Positions 15,154 through 16,084 of a stretch of DNA of 16,084 nt are shown here, in pieces (the stretch's first letter is position 1; each line of letters begins with the position of its first letter). The translations under genes were made by a program, and so were the position numbers. Under the pieces are notes generated by a model. That model worked only from the letters and a program-made list of their open reading frames with translations. It was not told where the DNA came from and did no database searches. Source of the DNA: Candidatus Segatella intestinihominis (GTDB taxonomy: Bacteria; Bacteroidota; Bacteroidia; Bacteroidales; Bacteroidaceae); contig URLG01000059.1 in assembly GCA_900548535.1 (NCBI GenBank), positions 1-16,084 of the forward strand. Reading direction: 5' to 3'.

Positions 15154-15756
15154 ATGAAGACAAATTCAAATAGCTATACTATTATCTATTCGGTGATCAT
15201 CGTGGTCATCGTAGCGTTCCTTCTGGCTTTCGTCTCTTCTTCATTGAAGTCTACACAGGAGGCTAACGTGGCACTCGACACTCAGAAGCAGATCTTGAAC
15301 TCACTCAACCTGCGCGACCTTGACAACGCGACTGCGGCAGCCAAATATAAAGAGGTGGTACAGCGCGAGAGAGAGAAGGACGGCATGAAGTACTACGAGT
15401 GCGAGATCAACGGCGAGAAGAAGACCGTCTACTCCGTCAAGGGTATGGGTCTTTGGGGTGGCATCTCTGGTTTCATCGCCGTGGATGCCGACAACAACAC
15501 CGTATATGGCGTATACTTCAACCACGAGGGCGAGACTGCCGGACTGGGAGCCGAGATCAAGGACAACTTGAAGTGGCAGCAGAAGTTCCAGGGCAAAAAG
15601 ATACACAAGGATGGCGTAGAGGGCATCCAGCTGGGCGTGAAGAAAGACGCTCCTGCCAGCGACCCTAACAATGTGGATGCCGTAACGGGCGCTACATTGA
15701 CCAGCAACGGTGTAGACCAGATGCTCAAGGAAGGACTTGCTAAATTCATTAAATAA
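15154..15756 (+). CDS. nqrC: Na+-translocating NADH:quinone reductase subunit C
   Basis: 200 residues from the ATG at 15154, picked because of the Shine-Dalgarno and because the single N-terminal membrane helix (YTIIYSVIIVVIVAFLLAFV, 8-27) then sits at the very start. NqrC is an RnfG relative with its globular FMN domain outside the inner membrane. The covalent FMN site is TGATLTS (178-184), with Thr181 the likely acceptor; the first residue is Thr where Ser is more common, an allowed variation. The conserved GMGLWGGISGFIAVD (97-111) and GETAGLGAEI (126-135) are present. It is somewhat shorter than gammaproteobacterial NqrC (about 255 residues). It follows nqrB by 19 nt, but a 123-nt gap with a large inverted repeat separates it from nqrD. 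Confidence 0.96.
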   Translation: MKTNSNSYTIIYSVIIVVIVAFLLAFVSSSLKSTQEANVALDTQKQILNSLNLRDLDNATAAAKYKEVVQREREKDGMKYYECEINGEKKTVYSVKGMGLWGGISGFIAVDADNNTVYGVYFNHEGETAGLGAEIKDNLKWQQKFQGKKIHKDGVEGIQLGVKKDAPASDPNNVDAVTGATLTSNGVDQMLKEGLAKFIK

Positions 15757-15757
15757 C

Positions 15758-15870
15758 ATTGAACGTTGAACATTGAAATTTGAACTTTATGATTAGCTTT
15801 CGAGCTTAGATGAAGTTTAGAGAGATATATACATATCATAAAGTTCAATGTTCAAAATTCAAAATTCAAA
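15758..15870. repeat. 113-bp inverted repeat of 7-nt units between nqrC and nqrD
   Basis: The left arm (15758-15793) is four heptamers, ATTGAAC GTTGAAC, then ATTGAAA TTTGAAC, then TTTATGAT. The right arm (15835-15870), read on the other strand, has the same plan: four NTTGAAN heptamers and TTTATGAT. 29 of 36 positions pair, including all TTGAA cores and the last 14 inner bases without a break. The centre is 41 nt (15794-15834). It begins 2 nt after the nqrC stop and ends 9 nt before the nqrD ATG, so it is almost the whole gap. No terminal duplication or coding capacity is visible. Confidence 0.8.
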
Positions 15871-15879
15871 GTAAATAAT

Positions 15880-16084
15880 ATGGCATTATTTAGTAAACAA
15901 AATAAAGAGGCATTCTCTAAGCCACTCAACCTGGACAACCCTATCATGGTGCAGGTGCTTGGTATCTGTAGTGCCTTGGCTGTTACTTCACAGTTGAAGC
16001 CAGCCATTGTGATGGGACTTGCCGTAACCATCATCACGGCATTCTCTAACGTGATTATTTCCATCATCCGCAACACCATCCCTC
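15880..16084 (+). CDS. nqrD: Na+-translocating NADH:quinone reductase subunit D (5' part, cut by window edge)
   Basis: The first 68 codons are open to the right edge, starting MALFSKQNKEAFSKPLNLDN. The characteristic N-terminal segments of the NqrD/RnfE family follow: NPIMVQVLGICSALAVTSQL (20-39), then an AIVMGLAVTIITAFSN helix and VIISIIRNTIP. Cys30 in LGICSALAVT corresponds to a ligand of the membrane-buried [2Fe-2S] centre shared with NqrE. NqrD is an integral inner-membrane subunit of the sodium pump. The start is 9 nt after the right arm of the heptamer inverted repeat, and there is no Shine-Dalgarno. The order nqrA-B-C-D implies nqrE and nqrF beyond the edge. Confidence 0.95.
   Translation, partial: MALFSKQNKEAFSKPLNLDNPIMVQVLGICSALAVTSQLKPAIVMGLAVTIITAFSNVIISIIRNTIP

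Noticed and set aside
1..16084. A new defence, mobile or biosynthetic system
   Set aside because: Every gene over 100 residues matches housekeeping, redox, envelope or respiratory families. There are no transposases, integrases, toxin-antitoxin pairs, nucleases, CRISPR spacers or target-site duplications.

Overview
The window looks like Bacteroidota chromosome, most likely from the Prevotella/Segatella group. The evidence is the promoter style (-33 TTTG and -7 TAnnTTTG, with no sigma70-type boxes), the general lack of Shine-Dalgarno sequences, a Porin_10-type outer-membrane barrel, a TamB homologue and a Na+-NQR operon. The genus is an inference from overall resemblance. The content is mainly housekeeping and envelope genes. 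I see no phage, insertion sequence, CRISPR array or defence locus.

Layout. Positions 1-5615 are read leftwards. A promoter at 5585-5615 leads into tRNA-Ser(CGA). The tRNA is followed, with gaps of at most 105 nt and no recognisable internal promoter, by a secreted coiled-coil protein, a small two-helix membrane protein, a putative porin, menA (menaquinone synthesis) and an HD-domain phosphohydrolase. A separate leftward promoter at 83-114 probably serves a gene of which only the first 7 codons (1-21) are present. Thioredoxin reductase (trxB, leftward) and a P-loop kinase/CYTH fusion (rightward) are divergent around 6599-6828, each with its own -7 box. The fusion gene converges with a long tamB gene (leftward), and the two share a perfect 18-bp-stem terminator hairpin at 7940-7993. 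tamB diverges from nqrA across a 268-bp gap. From 12586 to the right edge the nqrA, nqrB, nqrC and nqrD (cut) genes of the Na+-translocating NADH:quinone oxidoreductase run rightwards; nqrE and nqrF are expected beyond the edge.

How they work together. MenA makes the lipid quinone that NQR would reduce, so quinone supply and a main quinone-reducing sodium pump lie in one window, though in different transcription units. TamB, the porin, the coiled-coil secreted protein and the two-helix protein are all envelope components.

The observations I consider most worth a second look are: (1) the tRNA-Ser has A19 and U56 where nearly all tRNAs have G19-C56, an apparent compensated change of the elbow tertiary pair; (2) a 113-bp inverted repeat, each arm made of four 7-nt NTTGAAN units, fills the nqrC-nqrD gap inside the operon; (3) the kinase/CYTH fusion retains a Walker A motif and a nearly complete triphosphate-tunnel residue set; (4) an apparent tRNA-mRNA operon; and (5) a 110-residue Lys/Glu/Ala-rich insert in the porin. 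No intergenic stretch exceeds 300 bases.
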